NCBI GenBank assembly: GCA_027886175.1
Contig: JAJNNQ010000026.1
Span: forward strand, 29,964,001 to 30,028,000
Length of the DNA: 64,000 nt
Direction: 5' to 3'
DNA from: Phylloscopus collybita
Lineage: Eukaryota > Chordata > Aves > Passeriformes > Phylloscopidae
Under the pieces are notes generated by a model. The model did not search any database. It was not told the DNA's origin and saw nothing but the letters and a program-made list of their open reading frames with translations. Below, in pieces: positions 12,999 through 26,195 of this stretch; position 1 is the stretch's first letter; every line of letters starts with the position of its first letter. A program made the translations under genes and the position numbers.

Positions 12999-15900
12999 TT
13001 GCATGTTGAAAACAAGGGTCAGTGGTTAGATGAAGACAATTGAAGAATTTTATTCTTCTTTTTGAAAACTAAAATACACCTAATTATTATTATCCTGATG
13101 AACATCTTGAATAAATAGTTTATAATTCCCTAGAGATCAAATTTTAACTTTATTGAATTCAGTGAAATAGGTTTAAGTTTAGTGTGTTAATAAGAAAATG
13201 AGCTAGGCATTTATTTCAGATGTTAAATTAGGGACAAATAATTGCATAGAAAATAAAACTGTATGCTTAAAACTGGACTATACGAGCTACTAGTTCTGTG
13301 AACACTGTTCCCTGTTCTTTATTCTCTCAGAAATCCATAGTAAGTCTCTGTGCCATGTATTTATGTTTTTCTTATTTTCATCATAATCTCATAGTCAATG
13401 CAAAAACCTGCTAGCCAATCATTTTAACTGTGTAGGGATTTTACACCATAGTTAAATTTGAACTCCAGTCCAAAAAATTAATGTTAATTTCCAAATGTTC
13501 ACTCAATGAATGTCTGTTTCTAGACATGAAAATCTTATCCACTGAGCCATGTTCTTCTCCTTTCCAGAAAATATTGTCTTTTAATAATATATTTAGTGTA
13601 ATCAATACTGACAGAGACAATGCACAAACAATTACTTAGAAGGAGAGTGCTATAATTTGAAGGCAACATGTGTTTGTAAATTGTTCCATACCTCCTACCT
13701 CAATGTACCATTCAGACATTCCTCATCTCAGGAGGGTAATAACATGAAATATGTAATTTATTGGAGTTGAGATGAGCTTTTCAGAGGCTTTCTTCTAAAA
13801 CTGCTTAATTGCAAGCATTTTCTCTGCCAGTTTAGATGCTCCTCTGAAAATCTTTTCTGATTCAACTAAGTCTTTTAAATGTCTTCAAAAGCTCTTCGAG
13901 TTTAGACCTTTGTTTTGTGGCAACAATATTTTATTTGATACATGCTATAGCTTATTTTAACACATGTTATTTGTTGAAGCCCAGAGAATATTTGTAAGTT
14001 CCTCTGATTTACGTATATTTCAAAATAGAAATTTAGGATAAATTAATTTTGGAATTAATGTTTTTTTACTTAAAATTTTGTTATCTTATCCTTGCCTGCA
14101 TTTATAAAATGTGTATAATAATCAGAAGGAGTTCTCATTCACAGACAAATCAGATGGCTACCTAGACAGATTCCAACCATTGCTGTTGATACCAGTTAAA
14201 ATTTGCATGATCAATCCCTCAGATCCTAATTTGCTGCATTTCCTCAGCAAGATGTCTTCAAGGGATAACTCAAATATTTATATATGGGCAATTGCTTACT
14301 GAACTAGAACACTAAGTACGGCTATTCTGGAAGGGAAAAGAGTATATAAAGCTGGAGAAAACATTAATTATTGAAATATATTAAAAGAAAAATCTTAAAT
14401 AGATTTTTAGATATAGATAGATAGATTTAGATTTTTAGAATAGATAAAAATATTAAAAGAAAATATCTTAGTTGTACCTATATTGACACTCTGTTGATAA
14501 AACAGTGCCCAAGGGCCACAAAAAGGGGTTATATCACTGCCTAGTTTGTAACATGTTGCCCTGGCTATCTTTTATCAGCTGATTTCTGGTATTCCAGTGA
14601 AGTTTGGAATATTTATATGTTCTTTATATCCTTCATTGTAGCAGTTTAAGGACTTTTTCATGTGTCACTCCTATTATCTAACAGTAGAACACTTTTCTAG
14701 TTATTGAAATTGCTATTCAGCCCCAGTGTAAGCAAAGACATTATACAAAAAGACAGGGGAGGAGGCATTCTTTTTCAATACACACATCACCTACAAGTTA
14801 CTTGATTATTATTATGCAAATTGTCTGTACATACATAAACAAAAGGGTATAATTAAATGAAATAGAAGGCAAAGAGAAAATGCCAATAATAATATTTATA
14901 GATGAAGAGATTTATAAAAGAAGAGAATATCTTTATTCGGAAGTCCCACTTCTGAGCAAGCCTATAAGAGACTAATGCTAAAATCACTACAGGCTCCTTC
15001 AGAAGAAAAAATATTGTTCAGGTTGATAACAAGAGATGGATATGAATCTCAAGCAGACAAACAGGGAAAGTATATTACCAAAGTATAATCTGCTTCTCTT
15101 TTCTTTACCTCAGGAAATATCAATAACTACGATGTCTGGAACTTATAAAAATTTGAACAGTTTAAGCCTAGATATGAATAGAATACATATAGGGGTTTTG
15201 CTTCTCTTTGCCCTACATGGTGTACTTTTGGGGGATATTGCTCTGGGTTTTTTTACTGATCTTGAACTCTATTTATTGTTTTGTATTTCAAACAGAATAC
15301 AAACCATGAAGAATACTAAACATATAAGTAGCCTGTATGAAGAAAAATAGAAAAGAATAGTAAGACCTAAGAAATAGTAATTTTCTAGTGTTGAACCACA
15401 TGATTCCACCATGAAAGAGGCACAGGAACTTGAATTTCTTGATAAAAAGGCAGATTAAAAGAAAAATCTGCCTCTGCTACAGGACAGAATAAGCAAACAT
15501 ATCTTTGAAAAGTATGATTTCAAACACATTCAAGGTCAAGTGACAGAATATAGCAATCCCACATCCTTTTAAAAGCCCCCCAAAATATTCCATTCATTTT
15601 GCTTGCATTGAAATATTAAGTCTTAATAGAAATTATGGAAAGCATTTTAAATTTACTTTCATTTGAGCTAATAGCACTTTGACTGGACATTCTGCTCTTT
15701 CCCTGACAGCTCCCTACCTGAAGTATTTAGAGTGTGTAGTAACCAGTACATCTCAGTGGATGCTGACCTTCAAACACAATCAATAAATATTGAAGATGCT
15801 GCGTCCACACCGTGTGAGGCTTTGCTCTTGCTAGTGCTGGACTGGAGCCCTGGATTTAAGCAATTTTAGCTTATAGAGAATACTAGAAGTGTTTCTTTTC

Positions 15901-16041
15901 TGTGCTTCATTTTCATCCAGAACAGAAACAGCTGACACTCTGAAACCACTTTCTGGTAGGAATGTGTCTGTGTGAAGAGTGAGAATAATTAGGAGACTCA
16001 CAATGATGTCTTAAGTTTCAGCTTTCATGTTTTTCAGATTC
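12999..16041. other. Unique AT-rich non-coding DNA
   Basis: No gene or full repeat recognised. There is a short GATA/ATAG-type tract near 14,402-14,452. The part around 13,740-13,960 has balanced, non-repetitive composition and might be conserved, but this was not testable here. Confidence 0.65.
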
Positions 16042-16463
16042 TGTGCTGCCTAGGGGTGCAGTTCTGAGCCTCATATTAAGTGCTGGTAAGCTCTCTTCAC
16101 AGAGTACACAGACAAAACAAATCCTTTTCCTGCTGAAGACCAAGGACAACAAGTACAAATTTCTGGCCCAAAAGCATAAACAATGGGGGACTGAACAAGG
16201 AAAACAAGAAAGATGGGACTTCACAATCCAAAGCTGAAATTGGACAATTAAACCCCAATCTGCAAATGGACCAAAACTTATAAAAGTGTAAGATCTCATG
16301 ACCGGTTGTACATTTTGTGACCATTCTAGGTCCCCTTTGGGTATAGCCCTGGTTAGGCTCTTGTGCTGCCCAAGGGGTACTCTTAAAGGCCCTTCAATAA
16401 ATATCTACTTTATTCTCTAGCTCTGTTCAGTCTCTGTTACATGCGAGCCATTCCAAGGCATCA
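16042..16463 (+). mobile_element. Solo or truncated ERV LTR, family 2 (sense)
   Basis: The segment has LTR architecture in order: a possible TG start near 16,042, a U3, a TATA box (TATAAAA, 16,279-16,285), and a polyadenylation signal (AATAAA, 16,396-16,401) followed by a short U5 ending in CA near 16,460-16,463. The text around the TATA box matches my memory of an avian ERV LTR. Immediately downstream is a TTTTTTGTGACCCAGATAG stretch that resembles a retroviral leader and primer-binding region, so a few dozen bases of internal sequence may remain. No coding remnants were seen. Exact ends and duplication were not identified. Confidence 0.6.
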
Positions 16464-19394
16464 GTTTTTTGTGACCCAGATAGGACAGTGAGGCATCTGA
16501 AAAATGCCCTGGACCAGAGGAACACCCAGCTTATATTCACACAAATTATATTCTTGATCTAAATTAAAACATTAGTGTAAGTTCTTTATTTACTCTTTTC
16601 ATTTACACAGGTTTTCATTTTATCTTGCAGAAATGCAATCAATCAATGGAAAAAGCAAAATTAATTTTAAAAAATTACTAATGTCACTATATCTAAATGA
16701 AAATGCTCTTCTCTAAATCATTACATAAATTCAATAATGAGAACACCTAAATTGAAATTGTTTGTAGAAGTTATTAGAAAAATTAAGTGTTTCTTTTTAT
16801 CTGATCATGTTTGGATGTTTTTGAGCAGTAAGAGAAAAAAATTAGAAAGTAATTGTATATGTACTGACATTTAGCCAAATTTTTCATAAGAAATGTGGTT
16901 TCTGGAAATCTGAACTGTAGATTTAATAATTTTTATTATATAATTGCCTTAATGAGCATTACTGTCAACTGGAAAATTAACCGCCCCCCAAATTTTCATG
17001 AACAAAACCTCTTTTAATTATATTTTATCTTTAAAAAACTGTGATATACAGCTGTAGTCTCCCTCTCATTTTAATGAAATTCTTTGACTTACTATTTTAT
17101 GATATATTTCTATTTCAATTTTTACATATTTTCCAAAACCAAAACTGAACCCTTCCAATTTGTTTGAAGAGGTGAACTTCTATGACAATCAATTTTTTGC
17201 CTTAATTTTTACCTGAAGTAACATTTTTTCAAAAGGCAAAAAGACTTGATTTGTTTAAATCTTTTAAAACTTGAAAAACACAAATAGGATTAGCATATAC
17301 TGTCATGAGTTTTGGCTTAACATGAACATTACAACTGCAAAATTGTTAATGTGTTTTTCTCAAAAGCTGTCATAGCTAATTGGCAAGAACTACTCTACTT
17401 ATGCAAAGTTGTATTAGATTCATTTTGTAAGTAGCAAAGTCACCACACTACTATCAGGGACCAGGAACTTGGTTTCACCTACTAATAAAACAGGTTTTAA
17501 GGTGCTATTTTGTTTGGTATCATCCTCAAATGAAAGCTATTGGTATCTAAGGCTCTAGCTATGTTTAGAGGTTTGAGGTTTTTTGTTTGGTTTTGTTTGG
17601 TTTTGTTTGTTTGTTTTGTTTTGTTTTTGGTTTGGTTTGGTTTGGTTTGGGTTTTTTTCCAAGTTTCTCTCACAAATCTAAAAAGCAGTTTTGTTCATAG
17701 GAGGTCTCTCTTTATTGTAAGGTCTGAAAAGAAATTATATTCTACCTGTAAACAGACAGAAGTGAAAAAAAAAAACCTATGGTTTTTCAAGACTTAAGTT
17801 GTTGTATGCTGCATGCTGAAATTTATTTTCTCACAATGAGACAGTATTCATGAAAGGAGATTGTGTCTTGGAACAAGGAATTCTCCTAACACTCAAAAAA
17901 TCCCTGATCTTACTGAAATCATTTTCAGAATCAATATACTTGAAGAAAGAAAATGGAATGTAGGGTACTGAACAACTTTGTTGATGATTAAAGTATATAA
18001 CTATTGCATATCCAAATTAACTGGGACAAAAAGAAGCAATAAAGGGTATCAATGCCTAGTTACCAATGGAAGAATACCTTTCACTAAAAATCTAAGGTTT
18101 GACTTCTCAGTACTGATGTTGACTAAAGTTCAGTGAAACACCTCCTTAAGGTCCTAGTAGTTGAAATTCATAGCTGAGTTGAATTTTAAGACAAAAAAAT
18201 CAAGTAATTAGAAAAGCTTGTTTCATAATTTTTGACTTTCCACATTTCTCATTTCTTCTTCAGGACAGATGATCTCTCATCATAAAGAAACTAAGAGCAT
18301 TGTCATTTTTCTCATCCTGAAATGGTTCCTGATTTGCAGCTGCTACCCAGCTTTTTATTCAAATTGTCTAATTGAGGAGCAGAATCAAGCTAAATCAAGA
18401 AAAGTTAGACTGTGAGATTCTTGCTTCTGTTCAAGACCTAAACAAAGGCTGTTTCTGAAAACTTATTTTCAATTTTACCAGCTTGTCAGCTACTATCCTT
18501 CCTACAAACTTTGTCTCAGAGCATTATTATGATGAGGTATTTTAATTTAGGAGGTGACTCCCATAGTAAACAAAATACAGGAAAATGTCAGTGTCTTGCA
18601 ACATGTGCTTAGAGCAACCACCTGCAAAGAAAGAGCTAAGTAATCCAATTTCTTTCAATTAGACTGCAAAAGAAAGATAAGGAGAGAATGAGTAAATAGC
18701 CTGTGCAGTCAGCATCAAAGAAAGAAGTTGGAACGGCTCTGCTTAACCAGTTTCAAGATCCTTTGCATAAGAGTCTCAGGAAATTGCACCTGAACATTAA
18801 GAAAGATAAAGTAATGATGTCATTAATGAAATGCAGTTGGTCTCAATACTAAACATTTCCAGAATATCCAAAGCATTTTGCACTTCTTGCAAATAGGATG
18901 TCCCTTCCAAAATAATTTTGCTTTTGTATTTTCATTTTAGTAATGGTATAAAGACATAACAAAAAAAACTTATTTCCTCTTACCTTACTGATGAATAGTG
19001 AAAAACAGACAGGTAGATAAAGATATCATTATCTTTCTTTTAACTCTGAAGGGCCACATGCAGAATCTGATAATGCCATAGAAGTCCCTCCTATGGTTCT
19101 TCTATTAGAAAAGAGTAGGCATTTGTTTTTTCTATAATTTTTTTAAAATTTATTTGAGAAATTTTCACACCTTGATAGTATTCTTAGACTTTGTACCTCT
19201 GAAAGGCAAAAAAATATTAACGACTGCATTATTCAGTTGCAGAAGTCTCTGAATGGTGAACATTAATCTCATAATTATGAATGTTAAATAACTGTAAAAG
19301 TTTATACACGTATTTAAACAAAGAATTTCAACTTCTCTTTCCGACAGCTTATATCTGTGAATGAGAGGTGCAAATAAAAGAAAAAATGGAAACA
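16464..19394. other. Unique AT-rich non-coding DNA
   Basis: Apart from the possible ERV leader in the first about 60 bases and the simple repeat at 17,579-17,658, nothing is recognised. The part near 18,300-18,560 is non-repetitive with several TAATTG/TTTAT-like motifs. Confidence 0.65.
17579..17658. repeat. (TTTTGTTTGG)n / (GGTTT)n simple repeat
   Basis: Imperfect tandem units of T-rich sequence with regularly spaced G doublets. The open frame reading through it is a composition artefact. Confidence 0.9.
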
Positions 19395-19622
19395 TACTTG
19401 TCCTATTACTACATGCTCTTGAAAATAGTCTTACCCCATCTTTCCTGTATGTTCCCTTCACATAGTGGAAGGCTGCAATTAGGTCACCCCAAAGCCTTCT
19501 CTTTTCCAGGCTGAGCAATCCCATTTCTCCCAATGTCTCTTCACTGAGGGAGGTGATTCTGTCCCTGTAATCCAGTCTTGTATGACACTACCAGGAGTGC
19601 TGCATCCAGCTCTGAGGTCTTA
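19395..19622 (-). mobile_element. CR1 LINE fragment (ORF2 C-terminal region)
   Basis: Read on the minus strand the segment encodes part of the CR1 ORF2 C-terminal region, with LLSLEKRRLWGDLIAAF visible, followed by a decayed stretch. In nucleotide terms it has the CR1 phrase for ageing of sheet text such as CCAGGCTGAGCAATCCCA on the plus strand. Both ends are truncated and no 3' tail repeat is present. Frameshifts and stops show it is dead. Confidence 0.85.
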
Positions 19623-22600
19623 AAAAAAAGATACAATAATTTCACTTTTTTTGTTTTTAATTATAAAGCATAGAATAAGCTGGTTTTTTGAAACTTTTTT
19701 GAAGTTCATGACTATGAATTCAAGTTTCCACTTGCAAAAATTTAAGCTAACTCTCTGTATATCTGTTAAATAGGCAAAGCTTAAACCACCACAATGAGAC
19801 TGACAGCTTTCTTTGAAAGGGCCTGCTTATCCTTGCTTCTAACTTTGTCATAGTAAAAGCAGTTGACAATGAATTGCACACTAAATCAGGTAAATCAGAT
19901 TTTCCTACAGAGAAACTGCTAGGGGATGATTTTTTTGTTGTTGTTGTTGCTAATCTGTTTATCTTTTCTTAGTCCTTTGAAAAACTGTTTAGATAAAAGA
20001 TTAAAGAATTGGTAACTACAGGTTTCTCGATTCCTGTCTTCTGAAATTAAACCTCAGACAAGGGCTGTGTAATCTGAATAATGACATTTTTTCCCGCTGG
20101 CACTGGTACCAGAACAGACCTGTCTTGCCTGCATTTTCACTAATCTTTCTACTGACCTTTGAAACAAGGAAGTGAAAGAGATGACCAAAGCAGCCTTAAC
20201 AGTCTTGTATGGTGGGAAAAAATAAGAAAATGGAACAGCTATAAGTAATAGAGGTCAAAAATGAATCAGTAAATCTGATTTTGGCCAAGTTAAACATTCA
20301 CAAATCACTAAGTGGTGGAACAAAAATGACTGAATTTGCAGTTCACATTTATTTCTTTTCGAAATACAAATATTTAGTTACAAGACCTGATGCTTTATAA
20401 CCCACAGATCTTCCTGTGGCTTAGTGCTCACTGTATCCTCAAAAATAGGTCTGAGATCCACTCCTCACTGATAAAAAATATTGCTCAAGAATATGGCAAT
20501 TAAAAAAGGAGTAAGTTTAACTTAAAGATATAAGAAGACACAAAGCAACTGAAGCCTAAGCTGCTTCTATTTCAAAAGGGTGGTTATAACTAGCATTCAT
20601 TGCATGCAAACAGGATACATTTGCATCACATAGGAATTTCTTTTTGTTTCCCTTTCTTAATCAACGCATGGCTATCAAAAGATGAAAAAAATATGGTTGG
20701 AATAAAATGTGACTACCCTTTTAATTCTGAAATTTTCCAACATATTCAAGTTTATTGTTGTTTAGATTTATTGTTTCAGTGGGAATTTTATACATAAATC
20801 AATATTTTCAAATGAGATGCATACATGCCTTTTTAGAAATGGAAACAGTGCTTCCAAACCTGACAAAAATTCTGGGCTCAAAAGTTTTTCCACAAAATAT
20901 CAACTAGTCTAGTAAAAGAATTTATTTTGTCCTTCAAATAATACAATGCATATATCAATTAAGCATTCTGGGAGTGGCATTAATCAATATGGGTAAGATT
21001 TGTGTATCCTGTGCTCATCTATGGTCCTATGATTTATTCAACTAATTAACGCATCTGGCACAAACCAAGAACTTACACTGCCAAATATATGAGGCCCAGT
21101 TGAAGCCAAACACTGAACTGCCGCTGTCTCAAAAAAAAAAAAAAATCAAACTTCTTCCTTGAAATCTCTGAGGGCAACACTTGTTAGGAAAAACTTACAG
21201 ACACAATGAACAGTAAATAATTACTGCAAGGATATGAGTGGGCACCGTTTGAACATTTAAAACATTTAAGATGGAAAGAAATGTCTTCAGTTATTGCCAG
21301 TACAGTCATTAAGTTGGCTTGCAACCTGCATAGTAGATGAAATTGGATAGGGTAACACTGAGCGTAAGAAAATTCTTATAATACTGTGGCTTTGTTTTGT
21401 CAACTAAAACTGCTTCTGGTGTACACATTAATATGATCTGTAAAATTTTTTTGTATTTTGATATAACTTTGGGCTACCTAATATGACAAAACCAAACTAC
21501 TGAGAAGCTTTTGGGAAAACTGGCATAATTTACTTTCACTCAATGGAAAGGCCACAGTGTTTTAGCAGTTTTGTGAAACTGAGATCTGAAAGACTGAAAG
21601 GTGTAAAGAAAAGAAAAAAGTATCTTCTTTCCCCTTGTGTTAAATAAATCTGAGGAAGCTATGTCAAGATAGAACATCAAGTGTAGATTTTGAGGTAATA
21701 ATTCAGAGACCTTTAAAGACAGCATTTTTTGTATATTACTGAAAGACAAAATTTTGTCAAATTGTACAGTGGTATAATTGCATGAATCTCTTTGTTTTGT
21801 AAACTTATTTTAACCACTTCATTACAGTTCAAAATACTGCAATTATGGTGAAAGATTACAAAGGTATACTACCAAGTATCAGTTGAATATAATTTGTTTG
21901 ATTACATCAACCGATTGGACCAAAGGACAAGCTGATAAAAAGGAACCAGCATGGATTCTACTGAAATTTACATGTTGCAAAGCATATTCATGGTCTTTCT
22001 AAGAATATACTTGAGGTAAAAAAGTGAATATTTGTGATAATCTTAAAAAAAAATATATAAAAAATATCAAAGAACAAAATCAAGAATTAATTTCCCAGCC
22101 ACTTTTGTTGTTAAAAATACAAGTATGGTAATTTCTGTAAAAAATAATTTTCTTCTTTTTTTTTTCCATAATTTGTGACATTTATGTTGGGGGTGTGTTT
22201 AATACTGAAAAACAATATTTTCATTTAATCTTGACACTGAATACCTTAAAATTTGTGTTATGTCAAATGCAGTTAACTAAATCTTTTAACAGAGACATGA
22301 CCTATCACACTATATAACTCCTGAACAGAAAAATGCCTATTATCTTGATCTTTTAAAAATTATAATTTTGGGGGAAAATAAAGTACTTGTTAGTACACCA
22401 TAGGTGGGGGTTATTCTTAAAGAATTTTATAAATATTTATTTTATCAAGTGACTTTTAAATTTATTGTAAGTAAGTCTTCATAAAAACTTTACTATAAAT
22501 AAAACCACAAATTGCAACGTTGCCAATTCTTCACATAAAAATTCATGTTTTATTCTTGTTGGTAATCTATTTCTCAAAATCTTTATTCAAATTTCAAAGC

Positions 22601-23315
22601 ATTTTCAGGATCAAGGCTTAATAAAAGACAGCTAATAAATACTCGTAGGAAAGATGAAAGGTAAAATATTCAAGAATGAAAAAACTACTATTTAAAAATA
22701 TGAACTCAAATCCTAAAGCAGGGTTTTGGTTGTAGGTTTTCTGCTCTTTATAGTGCCTTTTATTTTGTTTTTTAATTATTAAAATTTTATTTCACAGCCT
22801 TTTTTTATTGTCTGATTTTTCTATTTAGAAGCAAAATGTGTAAACATTATTCATATGAACAGACTTATTGAGAGCAAGATGGGGATTAGTGATGCATATA
22901 ATTACTCATGTACAATTGTAATATGATGGTATTCAATTAGAAAAATCACAGGATTAAGCTATACTCTTACAAGTTTTATAAAATAGCTGGCAGTTTTTTG
23001 TACAAGCAACATAGCAAATTAATTAAATTAATAGAACATAATTTCTCAAATACTATCTTGCACATTAAAGAGCAGCAGCACTGAATTTAGATTGTTGTTT
23101 AGAATGTCTTCTAATGTCATCAGTTTGTCTATCTTTCAGAACTAATATTTTGTGCTATTTTTTCATCTACAATTTGAGATTTTTTTTTCTCAGAGAAAAA
23201 TGTTCAGAATTCCTTCTTTTAAAGAACCTAAAAAAGAAAAATGTGCATGCTGTTTCCTTGTCTTGCTTTAGAACTTATGATGGACTAGTTTTTTTAAAAT
23301 TCTTAAATCATGTAT
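19623..23315. other. Unique AT-rich non-coding DNA
   Basis: No gene or larger repeat recognised. A 15-base A run lies near 21,132 and small poly-A/poly-T tracts are scattered. Open frames are short and without motifs. Confidence 0.65.
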
Positions 23316-23532
23316 TCATAGAATCATTTAGGTTGGAAAAAGTCTCATAAGGTCATGCAGTCCAACCATTAACCCTGCACTGCCAAGTCTACCCATAAAC
23401 CATGTCATTAAATGTCACAGCTGCACACCTTTTAGGTACATCCATGCAGGATGACTCACTTCCCTGAGCAGTCTCTTCCAATGTTTGAAAACCCTTTCAG
23501 TGAAGAAATTTTTCCTAACATCCTAAATATTG
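23316..23532 (-). mobile_element. CR1 LINE 3' fragment
   Basis: The plus strand starts CATAGAATCATTTAGGTTGG, the reverse complement of a CR1 3' end, and continues with the typical text for the end of ORF2 and the short 3' UTR (for example CCTTTCAGTGAAGAAATTTT). The copy is 5'-truncated, as is usual for CR1, and well diverged. Confidence 0.9.
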
Positions 23533-25096
23533 TGTAGAAAGAAAAAGTGCAGTTGTGTTTTTTTAGCAATGCAGTACTCTGAAGATGGTGACCAGCCACA
23601 GCTCAGCTCCAGACCCATAGCTAGCAAATAGCCCCTGAGTGTGACCATGAGGTCAGGACTTACCTATTGCCATCATGAACAAAACAGACTCAACTTGTGG
23701 AACATGAATTTAATTTATAGTAAATTAAGAATGCAGGAAGATTCAATTAAGGAAGTTTTGGGGTTTTTTTTCAAAATTCTGTTTTCTAGTGTTGAAATTA
23801 AGGAGCAACCCCAAAATTTTCTTAGTAAAATATTATGAAGTGGAATAAGAAGTTTTGCTCAGAAATATATATATTTAGAAATATTCACTAAAGCTGTATA
23901 TTCTGTATGATCTCATATGTCAGACGTGTAAATCTACACTGGACCATTTTTGCTGTATCTTACTCAAATACATTCAAGTTTGTTGCTATATTTTCAAAAA
24001 AAACCCACAGGAAATTCATAAATATTGATAATCTGATGAGCATTGTGTAGAGCATTCGGAATATACATGAGGTTAAATTTCTTCTAGATGAATATCTTGC
24101 CCTAGAATTGGTAAATTCTCATGATGACAAGGGAGCCGCTTGCCATTTTTAGTCTTCTACAGAGATAGTTGCCAGTGCCAAAGGAACATTTGACATGAGA
24201 ATCTGTGAAATTATTGATAACTGGGAAATATATTGGCAGGCAACCACTACCCCTTACCGAGTCACCTGCTCACCCTGTCACTGCCTGCTAAATCAATAGT
24301 CTGTCCAAAATCTTTATCTGGGAGGTAGATTTTTTGATAGATAACATTCTTCCTTGCCTTTGAGGTCTCCTTAGAATACCTTTTATGAATTTGATGCAAC
24401 CACATACTGATAGGATCTGAGTATTCACAAAGGTGTCAAGCTCTCACTTGCTGTCTCTTTAAAATATTTATGGAGCTTGCGCAAAGTAAACTAAACTTAC
24501 CCAGTAATGCTGCAGGAACCATGTTAACTGTTTGCTGTCACTGCTTTCTTAGCTTCATTCATGAGTCAGGTTAAGCTTAATAGAGCTATACTCCTCACAG
24601 TCCCAGAGATGGTTCAATTGAGGTCAATGAAAGCTAATATCTCTGCAAAAGACACACATCCTTTAAAAACTTCAAGTCCAAATCCATTGAAAATCACTGG
24701 GACATTGATCAAGAGTCATGAAGGCCTTTCAAAAATCAAACTTACTTTCTGCTTTCCTGTTGTTCAGGGTGAGAAAAAGACGCTTCTGATCTGTCAGAAT
24801 ATTTTGGTCACCTTTTGTGTAGAAAAATTTCAGCAGTGTCAGCAAACTGCAACATGAGGAATAAAAAAAGTCTTTCTTTTACGAGCATTTTAGGCCACAA
24901 AAGAAACAAGATTGGTCAATGATTTACATTAAAACTGAAATGGAATATATTTGCAATCAATTTTATTACTGAGACAAAATTGTTGCTCTAATGCAGTCAA
25001 GTAATACTGCACACTCCCTCCACAGGCAGTAAAACTGAACAAGGAAATAATTGGGGCTTTAACTTTTTATTCAGCAGAATTTATTTTCCTCTAATG

Positions 25097-25163
25097 TTTT
25101 TGGTGGGTTTCTTTGTTTTGTTTTGGTTTCTTTTTTTGGTTTTGGTTTTTTTTTTTTTTTTTT
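25097..25163. repeat. T-rich simple repeat
   Basis: TTTTGG-type units followed by a long uninterrupted poly-T run. Confidence 0.9.
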
Positions 25164-26149
25164 CTCAGAAAATAGATCTACAATAATTTTCAGAGATGGT
25201 AATTTTGCAATTTGATACATGTACCAATAGATTATTTCATAGAGAATTCTAATTCTTTCAGTTTGTAAACATGAAAAGTCATTTATCTGAATGGGTTCTT
25301 TGGGTGAAAATCTCCCTTTAGAATTATTTTTTTTGTTACCAAATATATGCTTATTTACTTAAATGCTGTTATCAAAACCTGTGGTTTAAAAGTCATTTTA
25401 ACATATTACAATTATGGTTATCCAAGGTTCACAATAGTTTGTTTTTTTTTATTTAAAAGAAACTTAGTCAACATTTATCTAGCACATGTAATGAAATAAA
25501 ATTTACTCACAAAGAAAGATACCAACAAACTGAAAATGCAAGACTTTTTTTAATTTGCTCATGTGGTTTATCATTAAAGTCTTTTATGTACGCACCAAGT
25601 CTCTTTTAAAACTGATATTTGTACTACTTTTGATAAACCAGAAATCTGTTAATACATAGATAATAATGTATAAATTTATGAATACTACTAGTTTATATCA
25701 GAGTTGTGGAATCCCTGTTTGTTGCAAGTTTCACATTCTATGCACTGAATAAGACTTTGGAATACAATGTCAAAGAATAATGCAGTCTGCTTTTTATTCA
25801 ACAGCATTAAATCTCCTCTCCTTCCTTTGTATCCTGTCTACAGCAAATTTTAGTAAATAAATCATAGATGATGTGGCAAAATCCAAAGTTCATGTTAAAT
25901 TATGATCAGTTTAAGGTGCCTCTAGGCTAAACCCACTCATTATTGAGAGAGTGGAAAAAATTATTGTCTCAAAATTAACAGTTAAAGCTCAGGATGGATT
26001 ATGGGTATGTTTTTTTCAGTAGCATCTCTGAGATCTGAAATCAAATCCTGACTTTCCTCAAGGTACAATGGCAACTAAGAGGTGATAATTTGATTTTTTT
26101 TTGTATGACTAAGGAGTACCTGAATGGTCATTTGTAAAGTACTGTAATT

Positions 26150-26195
26150 AAAAAAAAAAAAAAGAAAAAAAAAAAGAAAAAAAAAAAAGAAAAAA
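26150..26195. repeat. Poly-A tract with regular G interruptions
   Basis: Three long A runs separated by single G bases. It might be the tail of a retroposed sequence, but no source body or duplication was seen next to it. Confidence 0.85.

Noticed and set aside
21105..21145. A15 run after a GC-richer short stretch, like a retroposed gene tail
   Set aside because: No recognisable source sequence or flanking duplication was seen.
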